Source: Vibrio tubiashii ATCC 19109 (GTDB lineage: Bacteria > Pseudomonadota > Gammaproteobacteria > Enterobacterales > Vibrionaceae). From it: a stretch of DNA of 64,000 nucleotides. Positions 18,584 through 28,155 of the stretch are shown here, piece after piece (the stretch's first letter is position 1; the number at the start of each line of letters is the position of its first letter). The stretch is from assembly GCF_000772105.1 (NCBI RefSeq), contig NZ_CP009355.1:1612001-1676000 (forward strand), read 5' to 3'. The notes under the pieces were generated by a model. That model made no database searches and was not told the origin of the DNA. It saw only the letters and a program-made list of their open reading frames with translations. Both the position numbers and the translations under genes were made by a program.

Positions 18584-18954
18584 AAACTGTCTCCAAATGT
18601 TGCGTATTTATCCATAAAAAGCAGCAACTCACAGCTAACATTACAAAAATGTGCATTTGAGTTATTGCAAATACGCGCACAACGTATCAGTTCACAACCT
18701 GAATAAATGCCAGATATCTCATAACTTGATGCGATAATTTTCTTAGAGAATTAACTCTATTTCATAAATGCGAGCCATGGTAAAAGCAGCCAAGAAACTA
18801 ACTAGAAATGTCTTAATAAATAGACAATAAGATCAGTACAATATGTAACAACACATTAAAAAATATGACTTTTTTCACTTCTCATCTTAAAGCTTCGCGA
18901 TTAGATTAACTGTTTTAGTAGTCTAAGCTGATAATAAGATAACGGGAGGCTCAT
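18584..18954. other. Divergent intergenic region
   Basis: About 370 AT-rich bases lie between the leftward lipoprotein and the rightward AraC gene. The two promoters must lie here. I find no convincing operator, RNA or repeat. Confidence 0.4.
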
Positions 18955-19833
18955 GTGACAATTCCAGAAATTGCATTCAACCACCGTAAGGCAAACAACG
19001 CGGAGTTAGAGATCTTTGAACTAGAGAGCCTCTACCAGAGAGAAGGACTACGTCACGATCCAACTGAACCTCACCGTGTCTCATTTTTTGCTTTGATTTT
19101 TGTTCAAAAAGGCACTGGTATTCACCATATCGACTTTAAACCATACCCTTTTAAACCAGGTTCAATTCTGTTCGTCCAACGTGAACAAGTTCAGGCTTTC
19201 GATTTTAGTCAACAACCGAAAGGCAAAATGCTGATTTTCACTCAAGCATTTCTCGACCAAGTCCATATCAATATGCGCTTGCCTAATTACACGCCCACAC
19301 ATTTAAATCCACACCACTCTCCTCTGCTCGATCTCGACGCAAATAGTAAAAGCCGAATAGATATATTGGTAGAACAGATGCAACTAGAAATGGGGCAGCC
19401 TAAACCTGATCCATTAATCGTTATGTATTTGTTTTCGGCCCTCGCGCTCATTTTACATCGGTTAAGACCTGAAGTACCTCAGGATAAGTTGTCTGACGAA
19501 CAAAGCGCTAAGTTTGCGCGTTTTTTCGAACAACTTCAGGCCAACTTCCACAAAACACGTGACGCCAACTGGTACGCGCTTCAACTAGGAACAACCTACA
19601 AAACGCTCAACCTCACCTGCAAATCAGCAACGAACTTAACGGTAAAGCAATTAATCGACGCATTTGTCATTGTCGAAATTAAACGTCGGTTAGTGGTGAA
19701 CCAAGCTACATCTCAAAACCTTGCCTATGAATTTGGCTTTGAAGATGCAAGCAACTTCGTAAAGTTCTTTAAGAAGCACAGTCAAATGACACCGAGTCAA
19801 TTTGCTAAGTACCACACGACTCCAAAATTGTGA
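18955..19833 (+). CDS. AraC-family transcription regulator
   Basis: A 292-residue protein starting at GTG, with GGGAGG six bases upstream. The N-terminal half is a cupin-like sensor (VQKGTGIHHIDF, then PFKPGSILFVQREQVQAF, the usual AraC sugar-binding pattern). The C-terminal half carries two helix-turn-helix motifs; the second, LAYEFGFEDASNFVKFFKKH followed by MTPSQFAKYH, is typical. The next gene, a tandem SnoaL-domain lipoprotein, begins 110 bases downstream on the same strand and is the obvious candidate target. The effector is unknown. Confidence 0.85.
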   Translation: MTIPEIAFNHRKANNAELEIFELESLYQREGLRHDPTEPHRVSFFALIFVQKGTGIHHIDFKPYPFKPGSILFVQREQVQAFDFSQQPKGKMLIFTQAFLDQVHINMRLPNYTPTHLNPHHSPLLDLDANSKSRIDILVEQMQLEMGQPKPDPLIVMYLFSALALILHRLRPEVPQDKLSDEQSAKFARFFEQLQANFHKTRDANWYALQLGTTYKTLNLTCKSATNLTVKQLIDAFVIVEIKRRLVVNQATSQNLAYEFGFEDASNFVKFFKKHSQMTPSQFAKYHTTPKL

Positions 19834-19944
19834 CCGCATAAACTCGCGGGTTCGATATCTACCATTTTTTATCCAAAATGCACAATGCTTTGCTATTTCG
19901 ATATCCCTAACATGTTTCTCGAGCCAACATTGAGGTATATCAGA

Positions 19945-20805
19945 ATGAAATTGTTAACAACATTAAAAACAACCACATTTGTTGCAGCAGCAATGAGTTT
20001 AAGTGCCTGCGCAACACAACCCGAGATAACCGAGCCAAGCCAGACGCAAAAAGCCGTTGCGGTTATCTCCAGCATTGAAACTGGTGACCAAGCTGCAATT
20101 AGCTACATCAACCAAAACAAATACATCCAACATAACCTGGCTGTAGGTGATGGTTTAGCTGGGTTTGGCGAAGTAATGGCAGCGTTACCCAAAGGCAGTG
20201 CGAAAGCTAATGTAGTCAGAGCTTTCGAAGATGGTGACTACGCTGTCACCCATACCGAATACAACTTTTTTGGCCCTAAAGTTGGCTTTGATGTGTTCCG
20301 CTTCGAAGATGGGAAAATCGTCGAACATTGGGATAACTTACAAAGCATTATGCCAATGAACCCAAGTGGTCGTACTCAACTCGATGGACCGACACAAGTA
20401 CTAGATATTGAGAAAACAGAACAGAATAAGCAACTCGTCACCGATTTTGTTCAGACCATCTTGATCGATGGCGATATGGCAAAAATCAATCAGTTTATCG
20501 ATAACGAAGAGAGTGCCTATATCCAACACAATGCTATGGTTGCTGATGGTTTGAGTGGCTTGGGTAAAGCACTAACTGCGCTCGCAAAAGCTGGTACTCC
20601 AATGATTTACAATGTAAACCACAAGATTCTTGGACAAGGGAATTTCGTGCTATCCATCAGCGAAGGAGAATTCTTGGGCAAACATACCTCATTCTACGAC
20701 CTGTTTAGAGTTGAGAATGACAAGATTGTAGAGCACTGGGACGTTATCGAAGCTATCGCTCCTCAATCTCAGTGGAAGAACCAAAATGGTAAGTTTGGTT
20801 TCTAA
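19945..20805 (+). CDS. Lipoprotein with two tandem SnoaL/NTF2-like domains
   Basis: ATG 19945, with TGAGG nine bases upstream, gives a lipoprotein signal ending LSACAT (cysteine about 22); a longer frame from 19885 adds 20 residues with no purpose. The body is an internal duplication. Each half has the SnoaL/NTF2-like pattern: YIQHN plus a DGL..G segment, then F..FR.E..KIVEHWD (first copy FRFEDGKIVEHWDN, second FRVENDKIVEHWDV). Members usually form small barrels that bind or isomerise hydrophobic or aldehyde-type substrates. Two fused copies would make an intramolecular dimer. It sits next to an AraC regulator. Confidence 0.7.
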   Translation: MKLLTTLKTTTFVAAAMSLSACATQPEITEPSQTQKAVAVISSIETGDQAAISYINQNKYIQHNLAVGDGLAGFGEVMAALPKGSAKANVVRAFEDGDYAVTHTEYNFFGPKVGFDVFRFEDGKIVEHWDNLQSIMPMNPSGRTQLDGPTQVLDIEKTEQNKQLVTDFVQTILIDGDMAKINQFIDNEESAYIQHNAMVADGLSGLGKALTALAKAGTPMIYNVNHKILGQGNFVLSISEGEFLGKHTSFYDLFRVENDKIVEHWDVIEAIAPQSQWKNQNGKFGF

Positions 20806-20812
20806 CAAAAAA

Positions 20813-20831
20813 GCCCGACCTGAGGTCGGGC
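20813..20831 (-). terminator. Terminator of the sugar operon
   Basis: The stem GCCCGACC/GGTCGGGC with a TGA loop is followed by six U on the leftward transcript, downstream of the porin gene. It also ends close to the convergent SnoaL lipoprotein gene. Confidence 0.88.
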
Positions 20832-20875
20832 AATAGACAGACGATCATCATTCCATGACAATCAAATAGGACTTA

Positions 20876-22294
20876 TTAGAAGTTATAGATTAGAGCAAGT
20901 TCGACTCGCATTGCGTCTTTACTATCGGTGCTAACTACGTCACGAGTGTAATCACTTGCTAATGCATAGTAGGTGTTCACTTCCGTTTTCAGGTTACCCG
21001 TAATGTAGTTATGGAACTGTAGATAGAACTGGGTGTAGGCGTATTTCTCATCCGAGTCTGCACCGAACAACACGTCTTGGTTTAGGGTGTAGATGGCATC
21101 ATCCGTATTGGCACGCCACGTCGACATAAAGCCCGTAATAATGGTTTGCTTTGGAGAGTATTCAATCACTGAGTAGCCACCAAACTGCATGGCGTTACCG
21201 TAAGCGCCATCATGAGCAAAGCCAAGTGGGTCACCCGTCCAAAGTGGGTTAAAGGTATTCACCTCATCACTGTTCTTATCCGAGCCAGAAGCATAGTGAA
21301 GGTTCATACCCACACGGTAGTTCCAATCCGCTTTCCAGTTGTAGTTAAGGTCTGCATAACCCATGTAAGCCGAGATATCTTTACCTGCGTGATCACCAAA
21401 CTGGTATACGCCGTCTAACATGTAACCAAAGCCTTCACTGACGAAGTTATGCGCATGTAAGCCTAACACTTGGATATCCACGTCGCCGTCTGGTGCATTG
21501 ACAAAGCTTGAGTTAGTTAGCTGATTGCTCATCACATAAGCTTGCATTACACCAAAGCTTGTTCCCCAGTTAGCGAATAAGCCCGTTGATTTCTTGCCGT
21601 TGGTTTTATCATCCCAGTTACCGCCAAAGCTGCCATCTTTAAACAGCGGGAAGATCTCTTCACCATAGTAGGCATCAAAGTTAATGCCCTTCACGCTGTA
21701 CTTAGCGCTAACCGCATTCCAACTTGATTGAACTGGAGTGGGTTCGCGGTTCATCATTTGCCACTCATTGAGATAGATCTCTTGGCGACCTAGACGAGTA
21801 CTTAAATACTGCTCTCCATCATCAAGTAGCTTGAATTCAGTAAAGAATTGATGGAAATCCGTACCCGCATCATCGACAGGCCCCGGAGCATCTAAGTTGG
21901 TATAGTTGGTACGAATCTCACCAAACACACGCATCCAATCTTGATAAGTCACATCCGCTGAAAAGTGCATTCGTGAGCGAAGCTCGTTGTGTTTACGTAC
22001 ATCAGGGTCGTACATATGATTCCAGCGATTATCAAACGCCAGTTTCACGTTACCAGCAAACGAGACCTTCCACTCACCATCGTCCGTAATATCAAGACGT
22101 TTGAGTTTTTCAGAGAAGCTCTTGTCGCTCTCTTTCAGATTATCAACATAGCTCCAATCTTCGTTAGCGCGGTCGCCCCAGAACACAATTGGGCTACGCT
22201 CTGGCCAAGAGGGAGTTTCTGCTTCACTGGCATGTAAGGCGCCGGAAATACTCAATGCAATTAAGGTCAGCGAACATTTTGTTATGGTTTTCAC
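20876..22294 (-). CDS. Outer-membrane porin of the alginate-exporter (AlgE-like) family
   Basis: A signal peptide (MKTITKCSLTLIALSISGALHA, GTG start) is followed by a beta-barrel of about 450 residues ending in LALIYNF with terminal phenylalanine. GEWKVSFAGNVKLAFDNRWN, the run GEIRTNYTNLDAPG and TRLGRQEIYLNEWQMM match the alginate-export barrel family, which includes AlgE and several sugar-specific porins in gammaproteobacteria. As the last gene of a PTS sugar operon it most likely imports the operon's substrate across the outer membrane rather than exporting alginate. A 92-base gap with a hairpin separates it from the EIIBC gene, which may set a different expression level. Confidence 0.75.
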   Translation of the reverse strand: MKTITKCSLTLIALSISGALHASEAETPSWPERSPIVFWGDRANEDWSYVDNLKESDKSFSEKLKRLDITDDGEWKVSFAGNVKLAFDNRWNHMYDPDVRKHNELRSRMHFSADVTYQDWMRVFGEIRTNYTNLDAPGPVDDAGTDFHQFFTEFKLLDDGEQYLSTRLGRQEIYLNEWQMMNREPTPVQSSWNAVSAKYSVKGINFDAYYGEEIFPLFKDGSFGGNWDDKTNGKKSTGLFANWGTSFGVMQAYVMSNQLTNSSFVNAPDGDVDIQVLGLHAHNFVSEGFGYMLDGVYQFGDHAGKDISAYMGYADLNYNWKADWNYRVGMNLHYASGSDKNSDEVNTFNPLWTGDPLGFAHDGAYGNAMQFGGYSVIEYSPKQTIITGFMSTWRANTDDAIYTLNQDVLFGADSDEKYAYTQFYLQFHNYITGNLKTEVNTYYALASDYTRDVVSTDSKDAMRVELALIYNF

Positions 22295-22330
22295 TATTCA
22301 ATTTCCATATTTTGGGCACAAGGAATCCTG

Positions 22331-22352
22331 CCTGTGGCCCATCAGCCACAGG
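22331..22352 (-). other. Intercistronic hairpin between EIIBC and porin genes
   Basis: A perfect 8-bp stem CCTGTGGC/GCCACAGG with a 6-base loop has no U-tract in the direction of transcription. It is more likely a processing or message-stability element than a terminator. Confidence 0.5.
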
Positions 22353-22386
22353 AGGAGTTTGTTGTTATTGGTATTTATTTTTTTAG

Positions 22387-23973
22387 TTAGGAATCCACGC
22401 CAAGCGCTTCTTTAATGCCTGAAGCTATGGTGATCACATTGGCACCGTAGATAACTTGGATACCTTTCGGCATACGGACAACACCAATGGCATTGAGCTC
22501 TTTCTTCCAGAAGTCATCGCTTGCGGCCAAGGTTTCGTCATGGAGTGAAACACGCAGTCGAGTCGCACAGTTAGAAACGTTTTCAATGTTCTCTGCGCCA
22601 CCAAGTGCTTTGATGATCTCTACTGGCAGCCCTGCGGTGTTTTGCTTCTGCTTCTTCTTGAAATCTTCTTTGCTATACAGCGCGATATCACCTTCATCAG
22701 CGTCTTCACGACCCGGCGTTTTCGAATCAAACTTCAAGATAAAGAACTTAAAGGTGTAGAAGTAAATCACGAAGTAAAGCGGAATGATCCACAGCAGTGC
22801 CCATGCGTGTACTTTCTCAGGTTGCAGTAAGTTTGGCACCATAAACAGTAGCTGGTTACCATGGATAGATACGCCCATCATCTCAGTAATGACATACGCA
22901 AGGCCATTTAAAGGCACGTGCACAGCAAAGAACAGGAATGGCTGAACGAATAGGAAGGTGTACTCTAGCGGCTCTGTAATACCGATAACCGCGGCAGTAA
23001 ATACCGCTGGGACCATGATCGCTGCTACTTTCTTGCGGTTTTCCGTTTTCGCCGTAACGTACATAGCGTATGCAGCACCTGTTAGACCACCAATTTGGAT
23101 TGGAATACGACCACTGGTGAAGTTATGCGTAATGTAGCCAGTCGCATCAGGTGAGCTCATTTGGCCGTTCATGATGTTACGAACACCTTCGTAGATCACG
23201 CCATCAATTTCCATCACACCGCCGACGCGAGTGTATTCGATTGGGAACGCAATCAGATGGTGAAGACCAAACGGCAATAAGCCCTTATCGAACACACCAA
23301 ACAAGAAAGAACCAAAAATGCCAGAGCTCGTAATCAGAGTAGTAATAGACTGCAAACCGCCAGCAATTGGTGGCCACGCGTAGTAAGTAATTAATCCCAC
23401 TGGCATGATCGCCATGTAAGAGAAGATCACTACCGCACGAGGGCCAGAGAAGAAGCTCAGCATTGCAGGCATTTCAAATTTGTAGAAACGGTTGTGTAGC
23501 CATGCCGTTAAACAGCCGACGATGATACCGCTGAAGATCCCCATGTTGTATGAGAATACCCCTAGGTTTTCACCCCATAGCGAGTTAAAGTTTTGCGCGG
23601 CAACCATCTCGTAACCGAGTTCATTCACTAGGTAGTCGACGCTTGTTGTTTCTGGTGTCCAACCGTTGAAAGCGGCGATAGAGCCAACGGCAACGTTGAA
23701 ACACATAAACATGGTGAAGCCAGTGAACGCCGCCCAGCCTTTTTCTGATTTAGAAAGGGCGAACGCCAAACCAATGGCAAAGAATGGTGGTAGGTTACGC
23801 ATTACCATCAAGCCGAGATCCAACATCAGCTTGAAGAATGCCCAGATAACCGAGTCTTGGCTGGACATTTGGTTGACAACGCCCGCACCAATACCAATGT
23901 AAATACCTGCAATTACCAACACGATGATAGACACCATCATGCCGCCAGCAAGTGCTTGAACCTTATCTCTCAT
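22387..23973 (-). CDS. PTS sugar permease EIIBC, glucose superfamily
   Basis: A 528-residue permease. The EIIC part (residues 1 to about 410) has about ten membrane spans and carries the glucose-superfamily signature GITEPLEYTFLFVQP; LPFGLHHLIAFP is also typical. The C-terminal EIIB domain has the phosphocysteine in NVSNCATRLRVSL (cysteine 469). No EIIA domain is fused or encoded nearby, so it must use a distant EIIA such as Crr. It will phosphorylate a sugar on entry. Glucose, maltose, sucrose and N-acetylglucosamine permeases all belong here, so the substrate cannot be read from sequence. AGGAG precedes the ATG, 3 bases after the peptidase gene. Confidence 0.88.
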   Translation of the reverse strand: MRDKVQALAGGMMVSIIVLVIAGIYIGIGAGVVNQMSSQDSVIWAFFKLMLDLGLMVMRNLPPFFAIGLAFALSKSEKGWAAFTGFTMFMCFNVAVGSIAAFNGWTPETTSVDYLVNELGYEMVAAQNFNSLWGENLGVFSYNMGIFSGIIVGCLTAWLHNRFYKFEMPAMLSFFSGPRAVVIFSYMAIMPVGLITYYAWPPIAGGLQSITTLITSSGIFGSFLFGVFDKGLLPFGLHHLIAFPIEYTRVGGVMEIDGVIYEGVRNIMNGQMSSPDATGYITHNFTSGRIPIQIGGLTGAAYAMYVTAKTENRKKVAAIMVPAVFTAAVIGITEPLEYTFLFVQPFLFFAVHVPLNGLAYVITEMMGVSIHGNQLLFMVPNLLQPEKVHAWALLWIIPLYFVIYFYTFKFFILKFDSKTPGREDADEGDIALYSKEDFKKKQKQNTAGLPVEIIKALGGAENIENVSNCATRLRVSLHDETLAASDDFWKKELNAIGVVRMPKGIQVIYGANVITIASGIKEALGVDS

Positions 23974-23976
23974 AAT

Positions 23977-25383
23977 TTACTCCTGAAGTGATATGAGAAC
24001 TTTCACGTATATTGTTATTGCTTTTCTCAATGACTCGAGGCTGAGCTGTTCATTGGGCTCATGCACATGAGTCACATCACCTGGAAAAGTAGGTCCGAAT
24101 GCCACACCATTGCTTAACGCACGCGCGTACGATGCCGCGCCTTTGCTAAAGCATTGAGATTCCATTCCCGTAACTTCGGAATACGCTTTTCCCATCGCTT
24201 GGATAAGGGCACTTTCGGGTGAGAGGTAAGATAGAGGTAGGTACTGTTGCTCGTTGAAACTCACTCCATACTTTTGGGATAAGTGTTGGAGTTGGGTACG
24301 GGTCTCTTCGATGCTCAGTCCTTTAGGAAACCGAAAATCAAAATCCAAGTTGTATCCATGTTCGTTAAGGTTGAGAGAAGAGACGCAGCAGCTGGTGCTA
24401 CCCATTTCCTCATCGTGATACGCAAGCCCTAATTTCGCTCCATCAATCGACTCTGAAAAACAAGAATCGAGCAATTCAATCAAGCTTTTTGAGTTTGCGT
24501 CTAACCCTTCTACATGGCGCATCACAGTCATAAACTTGTCCAAACAATTTGGGACGCGATGCGGGTTGCGAGATTTCTCCCACGGCGTTGTCAACACAAC
24601 GCGATACAGCTCCTTCTGCTGAGTTACTTCGGCAACACTGTCAAAGTGTTGTGCCACTCTTGCTGCCTGTTGTCCTGAAAACCAAACCGAAAGGTGGTGA
24701 CACGTTGAAGTACGGTCTCGCTCACTTTCAATCCGGTGAATCTGGCAACATCCTAAGTCACGTAAAGGTGGGAATTCTTTTTGTAACTCGGCATACAAGA
24801 TACCTTTCTCTCCATTGACGATTGGGAAGTCGCCATCCGGAGAAAAGCCAACAGCCGGTTGCGGCTGATGACGAAAATAATGCTCTACACATTCCCAAGT
24901 TGTCTCTTCAGCCCCACCGATAATGACGCGAATTTTCCGCTTCATCGGTACATTGAGCTGCTTAAACATCTTGAGGATGTACAGCGAAGCCATAAGAGGC
25001 CCCTTGTTATCCGTTACACCTCGGCCAAACACCAAAGCGCCCTGTTGGTGAAGTTCAAACGGAGGCGTTTTCCAACGGCTTGCGTCCCCTGCAGGGACGA
25101 CATCGACGTGATGTAAAATGCCGATTTCTTCTTCACCTTGACCATAGCTAATGTCCATTGCATAGCCTTGGTGATCGCGTACTTCTAACCCTTCTCTTTT
25201 GGCAAAATTAATAAGGTAATCAAATGCTTCTCTAATACTTTTACCAAACGGCGCATGGTGAGGTTTGGTGCTCTCATCACGCACTGACGGAATAGCAATT
25301 AATCCAGATAAGTCGCTGAGTAATTCATCAGTACGGTGTTCAAAATACTCTATCGCTAGGTTGGAAAAATTGCGTTCCGTCAT
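23977..25383 (-). CDS. M20-family dipeptidase/amidohydrolase (PepV-like)
   Basis: A 468-residue zinc hydrolase of the M20A PepV type. Metal and catalytic motifs are all present: LHHVDVVPAG (His 92, Asp 94), GRGVTDNKGP (Asp 125), GGAEETTWE (Glu 159/160), FSPDGDFP, and near the end DVTHVHEPNEQ. It should cleave an amide bond next to a free amino acid or acyl group in the cytoplasm. Its position is odd: tightly packed between rpiA and the PTS permease (3 bases from the latter). This suggests that the imported sugar phosphate carries an aminoacyl or N-acyl group removed by this enzyme. That role is inference from context only. Confidence 0.85.
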   Translation of the reverse strand: MTERNFSNLAIEYFEHRTDELLSDLSGLIAIPSVRDESTKPHHAPFGKSIREAFDYLINFAKREGLEVRDHQGYAMDISYGQGEEEIGILHHVDVVPAGDASRWKTPPFELHQQGALVFGRGVTDNKGPLMASLYILKMFKQLNVPMKRKIRVIIGGAEETTWECVEHYFRHQPQPAVGFSPDGDFPIVNGEKGILYAELQKEFPPLRDLGCCQIHRIESERDRTSTCHHLSVWFSGQQAARVAQHFDSVAEVTQQKELYRVVLTTPWEKSRNPHRVPNCLDKFMTVMRHVEGLDANSKSLIELLDSCFSESIDGAKLGLAYHDEEMGSTSCCVSSLNLNEHGYNLDFDFRFPKGLSIEETRTQLQHLSQKYGVSFNEQQYLPLSYLSPESALIQAMGKAYSEVTGMESQCFSKGAASYARALSNGVAFGPTFPGDVTHVHEPNEQLSLESLRKAITIYVKVLISLQE

Positions 25384-25442
25384 CTTTTGTTCCTAATTTA
25401 TTTACTGTTGATAAAGATATAATTAGAGTTGTTACGCAAGTC

Positions 25443-26147
25443 TCAATTTCTCGCTAACCAGTGCACGCCACCCTGATCTGAAAACGCCATAAAATCCGCT
25501 TTCCTGCGTGCAAAAATGCCATTTTCGACCACGCCTGGAATGCTGTTTAACGCCGCTTCTGTTGATTCTGGCTCACTAATATCAAGGCCTGCGCAGTCAA
25601 GGATGAGATTGCCGTTATCAGTGATGCAATTTTCTCGTCTGATAGGCGTTCCACCTAAGCTCTGCAAGGCGCGGCTAACGGCAGTCTCAGCGGCAGGCAA
25701 CACTTCAATCGGCAGTGGAAATGCGCCTAATGTGAGTTTTAGTCGCCCGCTATCAGCGATGGTGATAAAGCTCATTGCCAATGTGGCGAGCACTTTTTCG
25801 CGCGCTAGGGCAGCGCCTCCACCTTTCACCGTCACGCCACTACTTAAGCCTTCATCGATACCATCTACGTAAACGTCAATCCGCTCACATAAGCGGATAG
25901 GTTGCTCTGCCAATCCTGCTTCGCTCAATGCTTTACTCGAACGCTCCGAGCTTGAAACGCAGTGAGAAAACTCAGCGCCACTTTGCTTGAGCAAATGAAT
26001 AAATATTTCAACCGTCGCTCCAGTTCCAATACCAATCACTGATGAAGGAGTTAGCACACTCAATACTTGCTCTAAGGCCACTTTCGCAGCCTTAGTTCGC
26101 AGGCAATCGGTGCTTTGCATTTCAATAAAGCGCTTTGCCATGCCCAT
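25443..26147 (-). CDS. rpiA: Ribose-5-phosphate isomerase A (divergent paralog)
   Basis: Interconverts ribose-5-phosphate and ribulose-5-phosphate. Family motifs are seen: VIGIGTGATV, the aspartates of VDGIDE (usually DGADE), KGGGAALAREK with the catalytic glutamate, FPLPIEVLP and TDNGNLILD. The sequence is more divergent than a housekeeping RpiA and probably a dedicated second copy. The main chromosomal rpiA of vibrios normally lies elsewhere, so the substrate could be a different phosphosugar. The gene starts 2 bases after the tkt stop, and its ribosome site (GGAG) lies inside tkt, so the two are probably translationally coupled. Confidence 0.88.
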   Translation of the reverse strand: MGMAKRFIEMQSTDCLRTKAAKVALEQVLSVLTPSSVIGIGTGATVEIFIHLLKQSGAEFSHCVSSSERSSKALSEAGLAEQPIRLCERIDVYVDGIDEGLSSGVTVKGGGAALAREKVLATLAMSFITIADSGRLKLTLGAFPLPIEVLPAAETAVSRALQSLGGTPIRRENCITDNGNLILDCAGLDISEPESTEAALNSIPGVVENGIFARRKADFMAFSDQGGVHWLARN

Positions 26148-26149
26148 AA

Positions 26150-28144
26150 TTACTGCTCCAACAATGCGTTAGCTTTTGACACTACCTTGTCGACGGTAAA
26201 ACCATACATTTCAAATAGCTGCTCTGCTGGTGCCGATTCACCAAAGGTTGTCATACCGATGATGTCACCATTCAGGCCTGTGTACTTAAACCAGTAATCG
26301 GCAATACCCGCTTCAATCGCGATACGTTTAGTGACAGAGCTCGGTAGTACCTTTTGACGATAGTCAGCACTTTGAGATTCGAACAAGTCTGTCGACGGCA
26401 TTGAAACGACGCGGCAACGCACATTAGAAAGCGCCTGTTTCGCTTGCATTGCGAGCGCTACTTCGGAGCCTGTCGCAATCAAGATAAGTTCTGGCTCACC
26501 AACACAATCAGACAAGATATAACCGCCTTTCGCGACATCGTTTAATGTGGCTTGATCACGTTCGAACTGAACCAGATTCTGACGCGAGAAAATCAGTGAC
26601 GTAGGACCTTCTTTGCGCTCTATCGCCGACTTCCATGCCACCGCTGTTTCCACTTGGTCACAAGGACGCCAAGTGCTCATATTTGGTGTTAGGCGCAGCG
26701 ACGCAATTTGTTCTACAGGTTGGTGCGTTGGGCCATCTTCACCTAAGCCAATGGAATCATGGGTATAGACGAAAATGCTGCGCTGTTTCATTAGCGCCGC
26801 CATACGCAGAGCGTTACGCGCATACTCCATAAACATCAAGAAGGTGCCACCATACGGGATAAATCCACCATGCAAGGCAATACCATTCATCATGGCTGAC
26901 ATGGCAAATTCACGTACGCCGTAGCTTAGATAGTTACCCGACGCATCTTGAGCGCTAATCGCTTTTGAGCCAGACCAGTTAGTGAGGTTCGATGGGGTTA
27001 AGTCCGCAGAACCGCCCAAGAACTCAGGCAAATGTGCGCCAAAAGCTTCAAGCGCGTTTTGGGACGCTTTACGTGTCGCAATCGTAGCTGGGTTGGCTTG
27101 CAGCGTAGCAATCACATCTTGGCTGATTTTCTGCCAGTTATCCGGTAAGTCACCCTCGACTCTGCGCTTGAATTCTGCGGCTAGTTCAGGAAATGCTTGT
27201 TGATACTCGTTAAATCGACTTTGCCATTGAGCTTCAGCATCTTTACCCGACTCTTTGCCATCCCATTCAGCGTAGATTTCCGCTGGGATTTCAAATGGTG
27301 CGTAGTCCCAACCTAAGTTAAGACGTACTAAAGCGACTTCATCGTCACCAAGTGGCGCACCATGGCAGTCATGGCTGGCAGACTTGTTCGGCGAACCAAA
27401 ACCAATGATTGTTTTGCAGCAGATTAGGGTTGGCTTGCCTTTTTCCTGCTGCGCTTCAACGATCGCTTGATGAATCGCCTCAGAATTATGTCCATCAACG
27501 TCAGAAATAACGTGCCAGCCATAAGCTTCAAAACGCTTCGGCGTATCGTCAGAGAACCAGCCATCCACTTCGCCATCAATGGAAATACCATTGTCATCCC
27601 AAAACGCGATCAGCTTACCCAAGCCAAGCGTACCCGCGAGCGAACATGCCTCGTGGGAAATGCCTTCCATCATGCAACCATCACCCATAAACACATAAGT
27701 GAAGTGGTCCACAATGTCATGCCCAGGGCGGTTAAACTGTTCACCCAGTACCTTCTCAGCCAACGCCATGCCGACACCATTAGTAATGCCTTGGCCTAAA
27801 GGACCTGTCGTCGTTTCAATACCCGGAGCATAACCATACTCAGGGTGGCCCGCCGTTTTGGCGTGTAGCTGACGAAAAGATTTAATATCTTCCATCGTTA
27901 AGTCATAACCGCTTAGGTGCAATAAGCTGTAGATCAGCATTGAACCGTGACCATTGGACAAGATGAATCGATCGCGATCGGCCCAGCTCGGATTGGTCGG
28001 ATTGTGCTTTAAAAAGCTGCGCCACAAAACTTCGGCAATATCTGCCATACCCATTGGCGCGCCTGGGTGACCTGAGCCCGCTTTTTGCACCGCATCCATG
28101 CTTAATACACGAATTGTATCTGCGAGTTTAGAACGTGAAATCAT
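26150..28144 (-). CDS. tkt: Transketolase
   Basis: TPP-dependent two-carbon transfer enzyme of the non-oxidative pentose phosphate pathway. ATG 28144 follows AAGGAG by seven bases. The normal landmarks are present: [22 protein letters not shown], the TPP motif GDGCMMEG with DDNGISIDG, and [19 protein letters not shown] in the pyrimidine-binding domain. The 664-residue length is standard. It follows the transaldolase gene by 11 bases. V. cholerae also has a tal/tkt pair on chromosome II; here the pair is inside a PTS operon and should be induced with it. Confidence 0.96.
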   Translation of the reverse strand: MISRSKLADTIRVLSMDAVQKAGSGHPGAPMGMADIAEVLWRSFLKHNPTNPSWADRDRFILSNGHGSMLIYSLLHLSGYDLTMEDIKSFRQLHAKTAGHPEYGYAPGIETTTGPLGQGITNGVGMALAEKVLGEQFNRPGHDIVDHFTYVFMGDGCMMEGISHEACSLAGTLGLGKLIAFWDDNGISIDGEVDGWFSDDTPKRFEAYGWHVISDVDGHNSEAIHQAIVEAQQEKGKPTLICCKTIIGFGSPNKSASHDCHGAPLGDDEVALVRLNLGWDYAPFEIPAEIYAEWDGKESGKDAEAQWQSRFNEYQQAFPELAAEFKRRVEGDLPDNWQKISQDVIATLQANPATIATRKASQNALEAFGAHLPEFLGGSADLTPSNLTNWSGSKAISAQDASGNYLSYGVREFAMSAMMNGIALHGGFIPYGGTFLMFMEYARNALRMAALMKQRSIFVYTHDSIGLGEDGPTHQPVEQIASLRLTPNMSTWRPCDQVETAVAWKSAIERKEGPTSLIFSRQNLVQFERDQATLNDVAKGGYILSDCVGEPELILIATGSEVALAMQAKQALSNVRCRVVSMPSTDLFESQSADYRQKVLPSSVTKRIAIEAGIADYWFKYTGLNGDIIGMTTFGESAPAEQLFEMYGFTVDKVVSKANALLEQ

Positions 28145-28155
28145 AGTCAAACTCC

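Noticed and set aside
20876..22294. Alginate export as the role of the porin
   Set aside because: No alginate synthesis genes are present and the gene is in a PTS uptake operon; the family contains sugar-specific porins.
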